The notes beneath the pieces are model-generated. The model was not told where the DNA came from. It saw only the letters and a list, made by a program, of their open reading frames with translations, and ran no database searches. 64,000 nt of DNA from Prochlorococcus sp. AG-424-P23 (GTDB lineage: Bacteria; Cyanobacteriota; Cyanobacteriia; PCC-6307; Cyanobiaceae), in NCBI GenBank assembly GCA_003210135.1, contig QCNK01000004.1, positions 1 through 64,000 on the forward strand, given 5' to 3'. Each line of letters starts with the position of its first letter. Position 1 is the stretch's first letter. The position numbers were made by a program, and so were the translations under genes. This document shows, one piece after another, positions 17,784 to 26,657 of the stretch.

Positions 17784-19085
17784 ATGAGTAAGGGTTTTTA
17801 TAAAAATCGAAGATTGAAGTCGTTTATATTTTTTAGTGCTTGTTTTTTTATAGCTTTTATTCCTCACTCTTTCAATATCGAAAATTTCTTTTATATTATA
17901 TCGACTCTTTCTTTTGTGATTGTTTTTTACGGTTTAATAGTTATTTCTAGAAATTTCAAAAGGAACAAAGTTGTAAACATTGTAAGCAGAAGAATTAGTA
18001 ATAAGGAGTTACCTATGCTTGATATTTTAGTCGCTGCTAGAGATGAAGAGAATGTCATAGCAAGATTAGTTGAAAGATTATTTAGTTTAGATTATCCAAC
18101 AAATAAATTAAATATTTACATAATCGATGATGGTAGCTCTGATAAGACCCCTTTAATTTTAGATCGATTAACTAGACAATATGACAAGTTAAAAGTCATA
18201 AGTCGTTCTCCAAATGCAGGAGGAGGAAAGTCAGGAGCTTTGAATTATGCCTTGAAGTTTACTTATGGTGAATGGTTATTAGTTTTGGATGCTGATGCTG
18301 AATTAAAACAAGATTCTTTGATAAGGTTATTTAGTTTTGTAGAAGAGGGTGATTGGTCTGCAGTTCAACTAAGAAAATCAGTAACAAATGTAAGTAAGAA
18401 TTTTTTAACTTCTTGTCAGTCAATGGAAATGGCTATGGATGCAATCTTTCAATATGGAAGATTATCAGTTGCTGGAGTTTCAGAATTAAGGGGAAATGGC
18501 CAATTAATCAAGAAAGAAACATTATTGGCATGTGGTTCTTTTAATGAAGATACAGTTACAGATGATCTTGATTTGAGTTTAAGATTATTATTATCAAAAT
18601 CTAAAATTGGAATCTTGTGGGACCCTCCAGTTATGGAGGAAGCAGTTGAGAATTTAAATGCTTTATTAGCGCAAAGGCAGAGATGGGCAGAGGGGGGTTT
18701 GCAAAGATTCTTTGATTATGGAGATCAATTATTTACTAATAAAATTGATTATTTGCAAAAATTTGATTTAACTTACTTCTTCATCTTGCAATATGCACTA
18801 CCAATAATTTCTATTTTTGATTTATTTTTCAGTATTGCTTTGTTAGATGCACCAATTTACTGGCCTATTTCATTTACAGCTTTTATGTTATCTGGAATTG
18901 CGTTTTGGTACGGTTCTTCTTGTAAAAGCGAAGTACCAGTATTGCAAAAAAGCAATTTTTTGATGGTATTTGTCTCGGTTTTTTATTTATCACATTGGTT
19001 TTTAGTAATCCCTTGGGTAACACTAAAGATGTCTATTTTCCCCAAAAAGATACTTTGGCGAAAAACTATTCACACTGGAGTTTAA
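17784..19085 (+). CDS. Membrane-bound family 2 glycosyltransferase
   Basis: The 433-residue protein has two N-terminal membrane helices (about residues 10-55), a GT-A domain and two or three C-terminal helices. The GT2 motifs are LDILVAARDEENVI, YIIDDGSSDKTP, VLDADAEL (the D-x-D metal site), TDDLDLSLRL (acceptor-site Asp) and QRQRWAEGG, a QxxRW-type motif of processive enzymes. This resembles cellulose-synthase-like or N-acetylglucosaminyltransferases. Its substrate is unknown. It follows the SpoIID gene closely, so a cell-envelope glycan is a reasonable guess. It converges with dnaX with only one base between stop codons. Confidence 0.85.
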   Translation: MSKGFYKNRRLKSFIFFSACFFIAFIPHSFNIENFFYIISTLSFVIVFYGLIVISRNFKRNKVVNIVSRRISNKELPMLDILVAARDEENVIARLVERLFSLDYPTNKLNIYIIDDGSSDKTPLILDRLTRQYDKLKVISRSPNAGGGKSGALNYALKFTYGEWLLVLDADAELKQDSLIRLFSFVEEGDWSAVQLRKSVTNVSKNFLTSCQSMEMAMDAIFQYGRLSVAGVSELRGNGQLIKKETLLACGSFNEDTVTDDLDLSLRLLLSKSKIGILWDPPVMEEAVENLNALLAQRQRWAEGGLQRFFDYGDQLFTNKIDYLQKFDLTYFFILQYALPIISIFDLFFSIALLDAPIYWPISFTAFMLSGIAFWYGSSCKSEVPVLQKSNFLMVFVSVFYLSHWFLVIPWVTLKMSIFPKKILWRKTIHTGV

Positions 19086-19086
19086 T

Positions 19087-20850
19087 TTATTCATCAAGGT
19101 CTATAATTTCTCCATTAAAAAAATTTGCTAAGTTTTTTGAGCTATCATCATAAGTCTCCTCGTTAGATATTTTTGGTGATGAATTAGTTTTTGGTTCTAT
19201 TTTTTTTAATAGTCGAAAATTATTTACTTCATTTTGAGTCATTTCTGGAGTATTTGTTGGGTTACTTTTATTTAAATTTTTGGTTGAGAAATTAAGTATT
19301 ATTTGATCTCCAAATATCTTTTTTACAGTATTTTCAATTATAACTTTTCTGCTTTTTATCATATTTTCCCAGTTTGGAGATAATGCAATTGTTATTTTTT
19401 CCGAGTCAAAACTTTCAAGTTCGGCTTGTTGTGAAAGTAACATTCTTGTTGATGGTAACTCTACTTTGGAAAGAATTAATTCCCATTTATCTTTTAAATT
19501 ATTTGATCCAGGATTATTTTGGTTATTTTCAGAAATATTTTCAATACTTTCTTTTTCAAGAACTGCTAATTTTTCTAATTTTTCGTCTGTTTTTTCGATT
19601 GATTCATCGCGAACTTTCTCCTTTTTGATACTAGGTTTTTGATTTTCATTAGAGATATTTTCTTTATTAAAAATTGCAATGTTTTTTCTACTTTCATTGT
19701 TCTCCTCAGTCGTATTATTTTTACTTTCTTGCTCATTTTTAAAACCATTCATCTCTTGATTACCTAGAAGCCCAGTTAAATGTATTTCAAGCCAAAGCCT
19801 TGGATTATCACTTGATTTGATTTGATATTCAATATTTCTCAAATTATTATGCCAATTAATTATTGTTGTTTTATTTATTGTTTTTGAGATTTTATCCAAT
19901 TCATCTTGAAATTCATCAGAAGTATAATAAAGATTTGAATATTTATTATTTGTAGTGTGTAATAGTAGATCTCTTGTTATATTTAATAATCCGATAATTA
20001 TCTGAAGAGGTTCGTTTCCTGCATCATATAGTTTGTTGCAAGTGATAATTAATGACTCTGGATTATTTTCAACTAATGATTTAATTAGATTTGTTAATTC
20101 ACTTTCAGATACTTCTCCTAGGAGGTTTTGGATATTATTAATTGTTATTCCTTCTGGTAAAAGATTCAATTGTTCAAGGAGGCTTTGTGCATCTCTCATC
20201 CCTCCATTAGATCTTTTTGCAATCATTTTTAAGGCTTGCACTTCATACTCAATGGATTCTTTTTCGGCGATTTCTGATAAATGTTGAAAAATATCACTTG
20301 GACTTATTCTTTTAAAATCAAACTTTTGGCATCTACTTATTATTGTATTTAATACTCTCTCAGGATTTGTCGTCGCAAGGATAAATACAACTCTTGAGGG
20401 CGGTTCTTCAATAGTTTTTAGTAAAGCATTGGAAGCTGCCGTTGAAAGCATATGACATTCATCAATTACATATACTTTCCATCTCGCTTGAGTAGGTGCA
20501 AATCTCGCTCTTTCTATAATTTCTCTTATATTTTCTACTCCTGTATTTGATGCTGCATCAATCTCGATAATATCTAGAGCGCTCCCATCTGTAATTTGTC
20601 TACATAAGTCACATTTACAACAAGGAGTTATCGTAGGTTGGTCGAATGCCTGGCAATTTAGCGATTTTGCAAATATTCTTGCACTTGATGTTTTTCCAGT
20701 CCCTCTTGGACCATTAAAAAGATATGCAGGAGCAATTTTTTTTGTTAATAGTGCTTGTTTGAGTGTAATGGATATAAATTTTTGTCCAACCAGTCCGTCT
20801 AAGTTGTTTGGTCTATATTTTTGATGAAATGGCTTATGTATATTTGGCAT
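19087..20850 (-). CDS. dnaX: DNA polymerase III gamma/tau subunit (clamp loader)
   Basis: AAA+ ATPase of the clamp loader. It opens the beta clamp and couples polymerases. The 587-residue protein has FHQKYRPNNLDGLVGQ at the start, Walker A GPRGTGKT at 47-54, a zinc-binding cysteine cluster (CCKCDLC near 81-87), DECHMLS (Walker B) and LATTNPERV. The C-terminal ~200 residues are hydrophilic, rich in Asn, Lys and Glu, and poorly conserved. There is no intein. It lies downstream of clpX on the same strand (56 bases). Confidence 0.95.
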   Translation of the reverse strand: MPNIHKPFHQKYRPNNLDGLVGQKFISITLKQALLTKKIAPAYLFNGPRGTGKTSSARIFAKSLNCQAFDQPTITPCCKCDLCRQITDGSALDIIEIDAASNTGVENIREIIERARFAPTQARWKVYVIDECHMLSTAASNALLKTIEEPPSRVVFILATTNPERVLNTIISRCQKFDFKRISPSDIFQHLSEIAEKESIEYEVQALKMIAKRSNGGMRDAQSLLEQLNLLPEGITINNIQNLLGEVSESELTNLIKSLVENNPESLIITCNKLYDAGNEPLQIIIGLLNITRDLLLHTTNNKYSNLYYTSDEFQDELDKISKTINKTTIINWHNNLRNIEYQIKSSDNPRLWLEIHLTGLLGNQEMNGFKNEQESKNNTTEENNESRKNIAIFNKENISNENQKPSIKKEKVRDESIEKTDEKLEKLAVLEKESIENISENNQNNPGSNNLKDKWELILSKVELPSTRMLLSQQAELESFDSEKITIALSPNWENMIKSRKVIIENTVKKIFGDQIILNFSTKNLNKSNPTNTPEMTQNEVNNFRLLKKIEPKTNSSPKISNEETYDDSSKNLANFFNGEIIDLDE

Positions 20851-20906
20851 TTATTTTTCATTAATTAGAAAAATCCTGGATTCAATAAAAAAATTAAACT
20901 CTAATT

Positions 20907-22274
20907 TTATGCAGACTCTTTAATAATTCTCTTTGATCCTGAAGGTAGTTTAACAATTTTAGATGAGAACAAATTATCTACCATTTTTTTCGTAATTGTG
21001 AATTCTTTTACATTTTCTTCAGAAGGCAAAGTGTACATTATATCTAGCATTAGCTCTTCAATTATTGATCTTAATGCTCTTGCACCAGTTTTTCTTTTAT
21101 ATGCTTCATTTGCTATCGCTTCAACAGAATCAGGCTCAAATGATAATTCAACATTATCCATACTTAGCAAAGTTTTGAATTGCTTTACTAATGCATCTCT
21201 TGGTTGAGTCAAAATAGATTCTAAAGTTTCTTTAGTAAGACGATCTAATACAGCACAAACCGGAATTCTTCCAATAAATTCTGGAATTAGGCCATATTTC
21301 ACTAAGTCATCTAATTCTAAATTTTTCAAGGAATCTCTTGGGTCTACTATTTTTTTTGTATCAACTTTATTTTGATCTGAATTGGTGGTAAATCCTATAG
21401 AGTGTTTACCCATACGCTTTTGAACGATATCCTCTAAACCTATAAAAGCTCCCCCGCAAATAAATAATATTTGACTTGTATCAATTTGGATGCAGTCATG
21501 ATAAGGATGTTTTCTTCCCCCTTGTGGTGGCACATTGGCAATTGTTCCTTCAAGCATTTTTAATAATGCTTGCTGTACTCCTTCACCAGAGACATCTCTA
21601 GTAATTGAAGGATTCTCGCTTTTTCTTGCAATTTTATCTATTTCATCAATATAAATAATTCCTTTTTGAGCTAGTTCTACATTCATTTCTGATTTCTGTA
21701 GAAGTCTTAAAAGTATGTTTTCAACATCCTCTCCAACATATCCAGCTTCTGTCAAAGTCGTTGCATCAGCTACTGCAAAAGGAACATCCAGAAACTCTGC
21801 TAAAGTTTGCGCCAATAATGTTTTTCCACTTCCAGTGGGGCCGATGAGTAAAATGTTTGATTTTTGTAATTTAGTTGCTTCTGAATCTGTTGCATTGTTA
21901 TTTTTACTATCTTCTTTAACTTTCCAAGCTAATCGCTTGTAGTGATTGTATACGGCTACTGATAATATTTTTTTTGCAGATTCTTGTCCAACAACTTGAT
22001 TATCTAGAAAACTTTTAATTTCTAATGGTTTAGGAATTGAGGTTAATTCTAAAGGAACAGATTTTTTTGGATTTTCAGTTGGTAATTTCTTTTTTACTTG
22101 TGGAGAGCTGTTTGTGTTCGCTTGATTATCCAGTAGTTCTTCATCGAGAATTTCATTACAAAGATCTATGCACTCATCACAGATATAAACCCCAGGACCA
22201 GCTATAAGCTTTCTTACTTGGTCTTGTGATTTACCGCAAAATGAACATTTAAGATGGGCGTCGAATTTAGCCAT
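20907..22274 (-). CDS. clpX: ATP-dependent Clp protease ATP-binding subunit ClpX
   Basis: Hexameric unfoldase that feeds substrates to ClpP. The 455-residue protein has the N-terminal zinc-binding domain with cysteines C10, C13, C32 and C35. Walker A GPTGSGKT is at 145-152 and Walker [12 protein letters not shown] follows. The pore loop GYVGEDV and the ClpP-binding IGF-type loop (HSIGFTT) are present, so it can dock on ClpP. It lies 107 bases downstream of clpP within the tig-clpP-clpX-dnaX block. The 107-base spacer shows no clear element. Confidence 0.98.
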   Translation of the reverse strand: MAKFDAHLKCSFCGKSQDQVRKLIAGPGVYICDECIDLCNEILDEELLDNQANTNSSPQVKKKLPTENPKKSVPLELTSIPKPLEIKSFLDNQVVGQESAKKILSVAVYNHYKRLAWKVKEDSKNNNATDSEATKLQKSNILLIGPTGSGKTLLAQTLAEFLDVPFAVADATTLTEAGYVGEDVENILLRLLQKSEMNVELAQKGIIYIDEIDKIARKSENPSITRDVSGEGVQQALLKMLEGTIANVPPQGGRKHPYHDCIQIDTSQILFICGGAFIGLEDIVQKRMGKHSIGFTTNSDQNKVDTKKIVDPRDSLKNLELDDLVKYGLIPEFIGRIPVCAVLDRLTKETLESILTQPRDALVKQFKTLLSMDNVELSFEPDSVEAIANEAYKRKTGARALRSIIEELMLDIMYTLPSEENVKEFTITKKMVDNLFSSKIVKLPSGSKRIIKESA

Positions 22275-22381
22275 CGATTATAAGTTTTTAAAAAGTGAAA
22301 GGTGTTAAATATTCCCTATTTACTAGGATTGCTTATAAATATCGATTCGTCATCATATTCTTAAAAAATCAGTATTCCTTG

Positions 22382-23026
22382 TCACTTTTTGATAACTTTA
22401 TCAATTAATCCATATTCGACTGCTTCTGAGGGAGATAAAAAGTAATCTCTTTCTGTATCTTCATTAATTTTTTCTAAAGGTTGACCAGTATGTTCTGCTA
22501 AAAGCGAATTTAATGTTTTCTTGAGAAAAAGTATTTCTTTAGCTTGTATTTCAATCTCTACTGCTTGACCTTGTGCACCTCCTAGAGGTTGATGAATCAT
22601 AATCCTAGAATTAGGTAAAGCCAATCTTTTCCCCTTTGCTCCTCCAGAAAGTAGAAATGCCCCCATACTTGCCGCTACTCCAAAGCATATTGTCACTACA
22701 TCAGGGGATATTTGTTGCATAGTATCGTATATGGCCATTCCTGCAGTTACTGAGCCTCCAGGAGAATTAATATATATTTGTATGTCTTTTTCGGGATCTT
22801 CCGCTTCAAGAAATAATAATTGTGCAACAAGTGAATCAGATACTTGATCATTAATTCCAGTACCTAAGAAAATTATTCTCTCCCTCAGTAGTCTTGAATA
22901 AATATCAAAAGCTCTTTCTCCTCTACCTGATTGTTCTATGACAGTAGGAACAGCAGCAATAGTTTTATCATTACTTTCGTAAGAACTTATTGAGCTTTGG
23001 ATTAAATGTTTTTTTTCTGAATTCAC
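22382..23026 (-). CDS. clpP: ATP-dependent Clp protease proteolytic subunit
   Basis: Serine protease subunit that forms the degradation chamber with ClpX. The catalytic triad is visible: S120 in [15 protein letters not shown]145 in [10 protein letters not shown] and D194 in TERDYFLS. The length is 214 residues, with a short N-terminal propeptide-like region. Being paired with tig and clpX, it is the ClpP2-type paralogue of cyanobacteria, which have several ClpP/ClpR genes; the others are not in this window. Confidence 0.96.
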   Translation of the reverse strand: MNSEKKHLIQSSISSYESNDKTIAAVPTVIEQSGRGERAFDIYSRLLRERIIFLGTGINDQVSDSLVAQLLFLEAEDPEKDIQIYINSPGGSVTAGMAIYDTMQQISPDVVTICFGVAASMGAFLLSGGAKGKRLALPNSRIMIHQPLGGAQGQAVEIEIQAKEILFLKKTLNSLLAEHTGQPLEKINEDTERDYFLSPSEAVEYGLIDKVIKK

Positions 23027-23091
23027 AAATTAGTTTTCGTCTTATAAATAATTTAAGGGGTTTTTGTTTAATTAGTAGGAAATTTCATAAA

Positions 23092-24525
23092 TTATTTTTT
23101 TTCTTTTTTATTTTGAGTTTTTGTAGTTTTTGCAGTTTTTGTAGTTTTTGTCGCAGGTTTTGTGGCTTTTGTTGTTTTGGAGGTTTTGGTAGCTTTAGAA
23201 GATTTTGTAGTTTTTTCTTTTACTTCAGAATTTTCTTCAAGCCAAATTATTAATTTTTCTTTGAGTAAATCGTTAGTTATTACTTCTGTTAATTTTTTAA
23301 TATCTATTTGTTTTGAAGATTGAGAGATTGCATCTTCATAATCTTTCATTTTCAAATCAATTTCATCTTTCTCAACTTTTATATTTTCTTTTTCAGCTAA
23401 TGCTTTTAAAGCTAAATTTCTTTGAACATTTTTTTCAGCCTGAGGCCTTGTGGACTCTGCTAATGACTTTACTAATTCCGGAGTGAAAGTAGATTTAACA
23501 TCAAGACCTTGTTGAGCAAATCTTTGAGCGGTTTGTTCAATATTATTCCTCACTTCTATATCAATCATAGATTTTGGAATTTCAGCAACCAATTCGTTTG
23601 TTAAGGCATCTAGTAAAGCTTCAATTTTGATATCTTTTTGAGTTTTTTCAAAATTATCCTTAAGTTGCTTTTCAATATCTTTCTTTAACTCTTTTAATGA
23701 TTCTTTGTTGCCAGACTGTTTTGCAAAATCGTCATTAAGTTCAGGCAATTCTTTTTCCTTAAGGTCCTTAAGATTTACTTCAAAGATTGCCTCTTTGCCT
23801 CTTGAATCCTCATGAGAATAATCTTCAGGAAATTTAAGGTTAAGTGTTTTACTATCACCAATTTTCATCTTTACGATTCCCTCAACGAAACCTGGAATCA
23901 TTTTGTTCTTTTCTAACTCAAGATCCATTGATTCACTTGTTCCACCATCAATCTCTTTACCAGAATCTTTATATTTTCCTTTGAAACTAACTACAGCAAT
24001 ATCTCCCAATTTTGCTGCTCTATTGGAAACTGGAACAATGTTTGCAAACTGATTTCTAGATTTTTCTAGCGCTTCATCTATTGACTTAGGATCAAACTTT
24101 GTTTTTGATATTTCAACACTTAGTCCTTTGGATTTTTTAAGTTTTAATTCTGGGGCAACATCAGTTTGAAGAGTAACCTTAAGTGATTTTTCAGGACTAA
24201 ACTTTGCAAGTAAAGATTCAAATCCATCTACTAATTCTGGCTCACTTAGTGGCTCTATAGATTTTATTTTTAACGCTTCTTGCCATGATTTATCAATAAT
24301 TTTTTCCAGAGCAGAAGCATGTAATTGTGTTATGCCAATCCTTTGAATTAGGACTTGTTTGGGAATTTTACCAAGTCTAAATCCTGGAATTTTAGCCGAA
24401 CGACTGATAGAACTGATTGTTTCATTTACACAAGTTTTGCATGTCTCAGATGGTATTTCTAATTCCAATGAGATTCTACTTTGAGGGAGAGGAGTTGTTT
24501 TGACTGTTAATGCTTCTTTAGCCAT
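23092..24525 (-). CDS. tig: Trigger factor (ribosome-associated chaperone, PPIase)
   Basis: Binds nascent chains at the ribosome exit. The 477-residue protein has the ribosome-binding domain with the signature GFRLGKIPKQVLIQRIG (a GFRxGxxP-type motif, near residue 50). The FKBP-type PPIase domain (GDIAVVSFKGKY ... GFVEGIVKMKIGDSKTL) and the helical C-domain follow. It is about 45 residues longer than E. coli trigger factor. The extra part is a C-terminal Lys/Thr/Ala tail encoded by short DNA repeats. It is the first gene of the tig-clpP-clpX-dnaX block and divergent from asd. Confidence 0.95.
   Translation of the reverse strand: MAKEALTVKTTPLPQSRISLELEIPSETCKTCVNETISSISRSAKIPGFRLGKIPKQVLIQRIGITQLHASALEKIIDKSWQEALKIKSIEPLSEPELVDGFESLLAKFSPEKSLKVTLQTDVAPELKLKKSKGLSVEISKTKFDPKSIDEALEKSRNQFANIVPVSNRAAKLGDIAVVSFKGKYKDSGKEIDGGTSESMDLELEKNKMIPGFVEGIVKMKIGDSKTLNLKFPEDYSHEDSRGKEAIFEVNLKDLKEKELPELNDDFAKQSGNKESLKELKKDIEKQLKDNFEKTQKDIKIEALLDALTNELVAEIPKSMIDIEVRNNIEQTAQRFAQQGLDVKSTFTPELVKSLAESTRPQAEKNVQRNLALKALAEKENIKVEKDEIDLKMKDYEDAISQSSKQIDIKKLTEVITNDLLKEKLIIWLEENSEVKEKTTKSSKATKTSKTTKATKPATKTTKTAKTTKTQNKKEKK
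23115..23150 (+). repeat. Four tandem 9-base repeats within the 3' end of tig
   Basis: The consensus is (t/g/c)agtttttg on the + strand, four copies in direct tandem: gag-, tag-, cag- and tagtttttg. On the coding (minus) strand each unit reads as Thr/Ala-Lys-Thr, giving a 12-residue (T/A)KT tract. More degenerate copies continue to about 23215, which encodes the rest of the Lys/Thr/Ala tail. Such repeats can change copy number by slippage without breaking the frame. Confidence 0.85.
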
Positions 24526-24562
24526 TTTTTTTATTTATTACAAAAGCCGAAACTTAATTATT

Positions 24563-24575
24563 TCACATTATGTGA
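24563..24575. promoter_or_regulatory. 6-1-6 inverted repeat in the tig/asd divergent spacer
   Basis: TCACAT-T-ATGTGA is a perfect 6-bp inverted repeat with a one-base centre. It lies 37 bases upstream of tig and 71 bases upstream of asd, in a 121-base divergent spacer. It could be an operator, but chance occurrence in AT-rich DNA cannot be excluded. It does not match the NtcA (GTA-N8-TAC) pattern. Confidence 0.3.
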
Positions 24576-24646
24576 TTTCCTTGAAAGTTATTTTTTTGAT
24601 AAAGTAAAAAAAATAGTCAATCTATTTATAAAAATCATTTTAAAGT

Positions 24647-25678
24647 GTGAGACAATCTCCGTTTTTGCCTAATAGGCCATTAAAAGTTGCTGTTTTAGGA
24701 TCTTCAGGTGCTGTGGGATCTGAATTACTAAAAATTCTTGAACAACGTGATTTCCCAATATCAGAATTGGTCTTGCTTTCATCAGAGCGTTCAGAAGGAA
24801 AAAAAATTATTTGGAAAGGTGAAGAATTAGTTACAAAAAAAACAACTAAGGAAGAATTTCTGAATGTTGATTTAGTTTTAGCTTCAGCCGGTGGAAGTAT
24901 TTCAAAAAAATGGTTATCTACCATTGCGGAACAAAATGCTTTATTGATAGATAATTCAAGTGCTTTCAGATTAGACAATAATGTACCTCTTATAGTTCCT
25001 GAAGTTAATGCTAGTGATGTAATTAATCATGATGGTGTAATAGCGAATCCAAACTGCACAACCATTTTGCTGACATTAGTTTTAGCTCCGTTAAATAAAC
25101 TTTCGACTATTCAAAGAGTTGTTGTCTCAACATATCAATCCGTAAGTGGTGCAGGCCAATTGGCGATGGAGGAACTAAAACTTTTAACTGAAAAATATCT
25201 TGGGGGTAATCCTCAAAAAAGTGAAGTTTTGCCATACTCACTAGCTTTTAATTTGTTTTTGCATAATTCACCAATGCTTTCAAATAATTACTGTGAAGAA
25301 GAGATGAAAATGGTTAATGAGACTAGGAAAATATTAAATATTGCTGATTTAAAGCTCTCTGCTACATGTGTTCGAGTCCCAGTACTGAGAGCACATTCTG
25401 AATCGATCAATATTGAATTTGCTGGTGTAGTTGAGCCTAAAGATGCTCTTGAAGAATTAAAAAAATCTCCTGGAATTGAAATTATTGAGGATTACAAAAA
25501 TAATAGATTTCCTATGCCAAATGACGTTATGGGAAGAGATAGTGTTGCTGTTGGCAGGCTAAGAACTGATATAAGTCAGCCTAATGGATTAGAATTATGG
25601 TTATGTGGAGATCAAATAAGAAAAGGAGCAGCTCTTAATGCTGTTCAAATAGCTGAGTTATTAATTCCGAAAAAATGA
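24647..25678 (+). CDS. asd: Aspartate-semialdehyde dehydrogenase
   Basis: Reduces aspartyl phosphate to aspartate semialdehyde with NADPH, the branch point to lysine/diaminopimelate, threonine and methionine. The 343-residue protein has the NADP motif [14 protein letters not shown], the catalytic cysteine C137 in ANPNCTT, and the family motif [17 protein letters not shown]. The start is GTG at 24647, which gives a normal N-terminus; no upstream ATG fits. Its stop overlaps the dapA start by four bases (ATGA), so translation is coupled with the next pathway enzyme. Confidence 0.97.
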   Translation: MRQSPFLPNRPLKVAVLGSSGAVGSELLKILEQRDFPISELVLLSSERSEGKKIIWKGEELVTKKTTKEEFLNVDLVLASAGGSISKKWLSTIAEQNALLIDNSSAFRLDNNVPLIVPEVNASDVINHDGVIANPNCTTILLTLVLAPLNKLSTIQRVVVSTYQSVSGAGQLAMEELKLLTEKYLGGNPQKSEVLPYSLAFNLFLHNSPMLSNNYCEEEMKMVNETRKILNIADLKLSATCVRVPVLRAHSESINIEFAGVVEPKDALEELKKSPGIEIIEDYKNNRFPMPNDVMGRDSVAVGRLRTDISQPNGLELWLCGDQIRKGAALNAVQIAELLIPKK

Positions 25679-26577
25679 TTACAGACAAAACTGATTGTAA
25701 TAATCCACTGTTTGGAAGAATATTGACTGCAATGGTTACTCCATTCACTGAAAATGGAGATGTAGATTATGAACTAGCTATAAAACTATCAAATTATCTT
25801 TTTGAGAACGGTTCCGATGGAATTGTGCTATGTGGTACTACTGGAGAATCTCCTACTCTTTCATGGGCGGAACAGCATGATTTATTTATTGCGGTAAAAG
25901 GATCTTTGGATACAACCTGTAAAGTAATAGTTGGTACTGGTAGTAACTGTACAAGCGAGGCTGTGGAAGCTACAAAAAAAGCCTATGAATCTGGTGCCGA
26001 CGGTGCTTTGGTCGTTGTTCCTTATTACAACAAGCCACCTCAAGAAGGTCTTTATAAACATTTCAGTTCTATTGCTAATTCTGCAAAGGATTTGCCTCTT
26101 ATGCTTTACAACATTCCTGGAAGGACAGGATGCAATTTATTACCTGATACTGTGAAGAAACTTATGGATTTCTCAAATATTCTCAGTATTAAAGCTGCAA
26201 GCGGTAGAATAGAGGAAATAACAGAATTAAGAGCTATTTGTGGCTCTGAACTCTCTGTATATAGTGGCGACGATTCATTATTGCTTCCAATGTTATCTGT
26301 AGGTGCGGTAGGAGTAGTAAGCGTTGCAAGTCATTTGGTTGGATTGCAATTGAAAGAGATGATTCATTCCTTTCAAAGTGGAGATGTTTCCAATGCGCTT
26401 GCTATTCATGAAAAACTTCAGCCTCTTTTTAAAGCACTCTTTATGACTACTAATCCAATCCCAATAAAAGCTGCTTTGGAGCTTTCGGGTTGGGATGTAG
26501 GTAATCCTAGAAGTCCTTTATCACCATTAACCACTGACATGAAAAAGCAACTATCTTTTATCCTGAAATCCCTATAA
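25675..26577 (+). CDS. dapA: 4-hydroxy-tetrahydrodipicolinate synthase
   Basis: Condenses aspartate semialdehyde with pyruvate, the first committed step to diaminopimelate and lysine. It is a TIM-barrel aldolase of 300 residues. The Schiff-base lysine is K173 in ILSIKAASG, the proton relay tyrosine is Y145 in [10 protein letters not shown], and [10 protein letters not shown] is at about 54-63. The start codon overlaps the asd stop. The stop codon TAA forms the loop of a hairpin that probably ends the asd-dapA message. Confidence 0.97.
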   Translation: MITDKTDCNNPLFGRILTAMVTPFTENGDVDYELAIKLSNYLFENGSDGIVLCGTTGESPTLSWAEQHDLFIAVKGSLDTTCKVIVGTGSNCTSEAVEATKKAYESGADGALVVVPYYNKPPQEGLYKHFSSIANSAKDLPLMLYNIPGRTGCNLLPDTVKKLMDFSNILSIKAASGRIEEITELRAICGSELSVYSGDDSLLLPMLSVGAVGVVSVASHLVGLQLKEMIHSFQSGDVSNALAIHEKLQPLFKALFMTTNPIPIKAALELSGWDVGNPRSPLSPLTTDMKKQLSFILKSL

Positions 26578-26585
26578 TAGGGATT
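26567..26585 (+). terminator. Hairpin terminator overlapping the dapA stop codon
   Basis: AATCCCTA-TAA-TAGGGATT forms an 8-bp perfect stem with a 3-base loop. The loop is the dapA stop codon itself, and a second in-frame stop (TAG) follows. The downstream sequence is ATATTTAA, a modest U-tract. The geometry and position support an intrinsic terminator or attenuator between dapA and rnj. Confidence 0.6.
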
Positions 26586-26657
26586 ATATTTAACTTGATA
26601 ATTAAATTTAAATAAACCTTATTTGATTACAAGCAGGCCTCCATAAATTTCAAAATT

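Noticed and set aside
20736..20743. Run of eight A (minus strand) in dnaX as a frameshift site for making gamma
   Set aside because: It lies near codon 37, before the ATPase domain, so slippage would only truncate the protein, unlike the mid-gene site of E. coli.
22990..23253. 87-aa plus-strand frame with repeated Phe/Cys/Ser pattern
   Set aside because: This is the antisense of the trigger-factor Lys/Thr tail; the pattern comes from the 9-base repeats.
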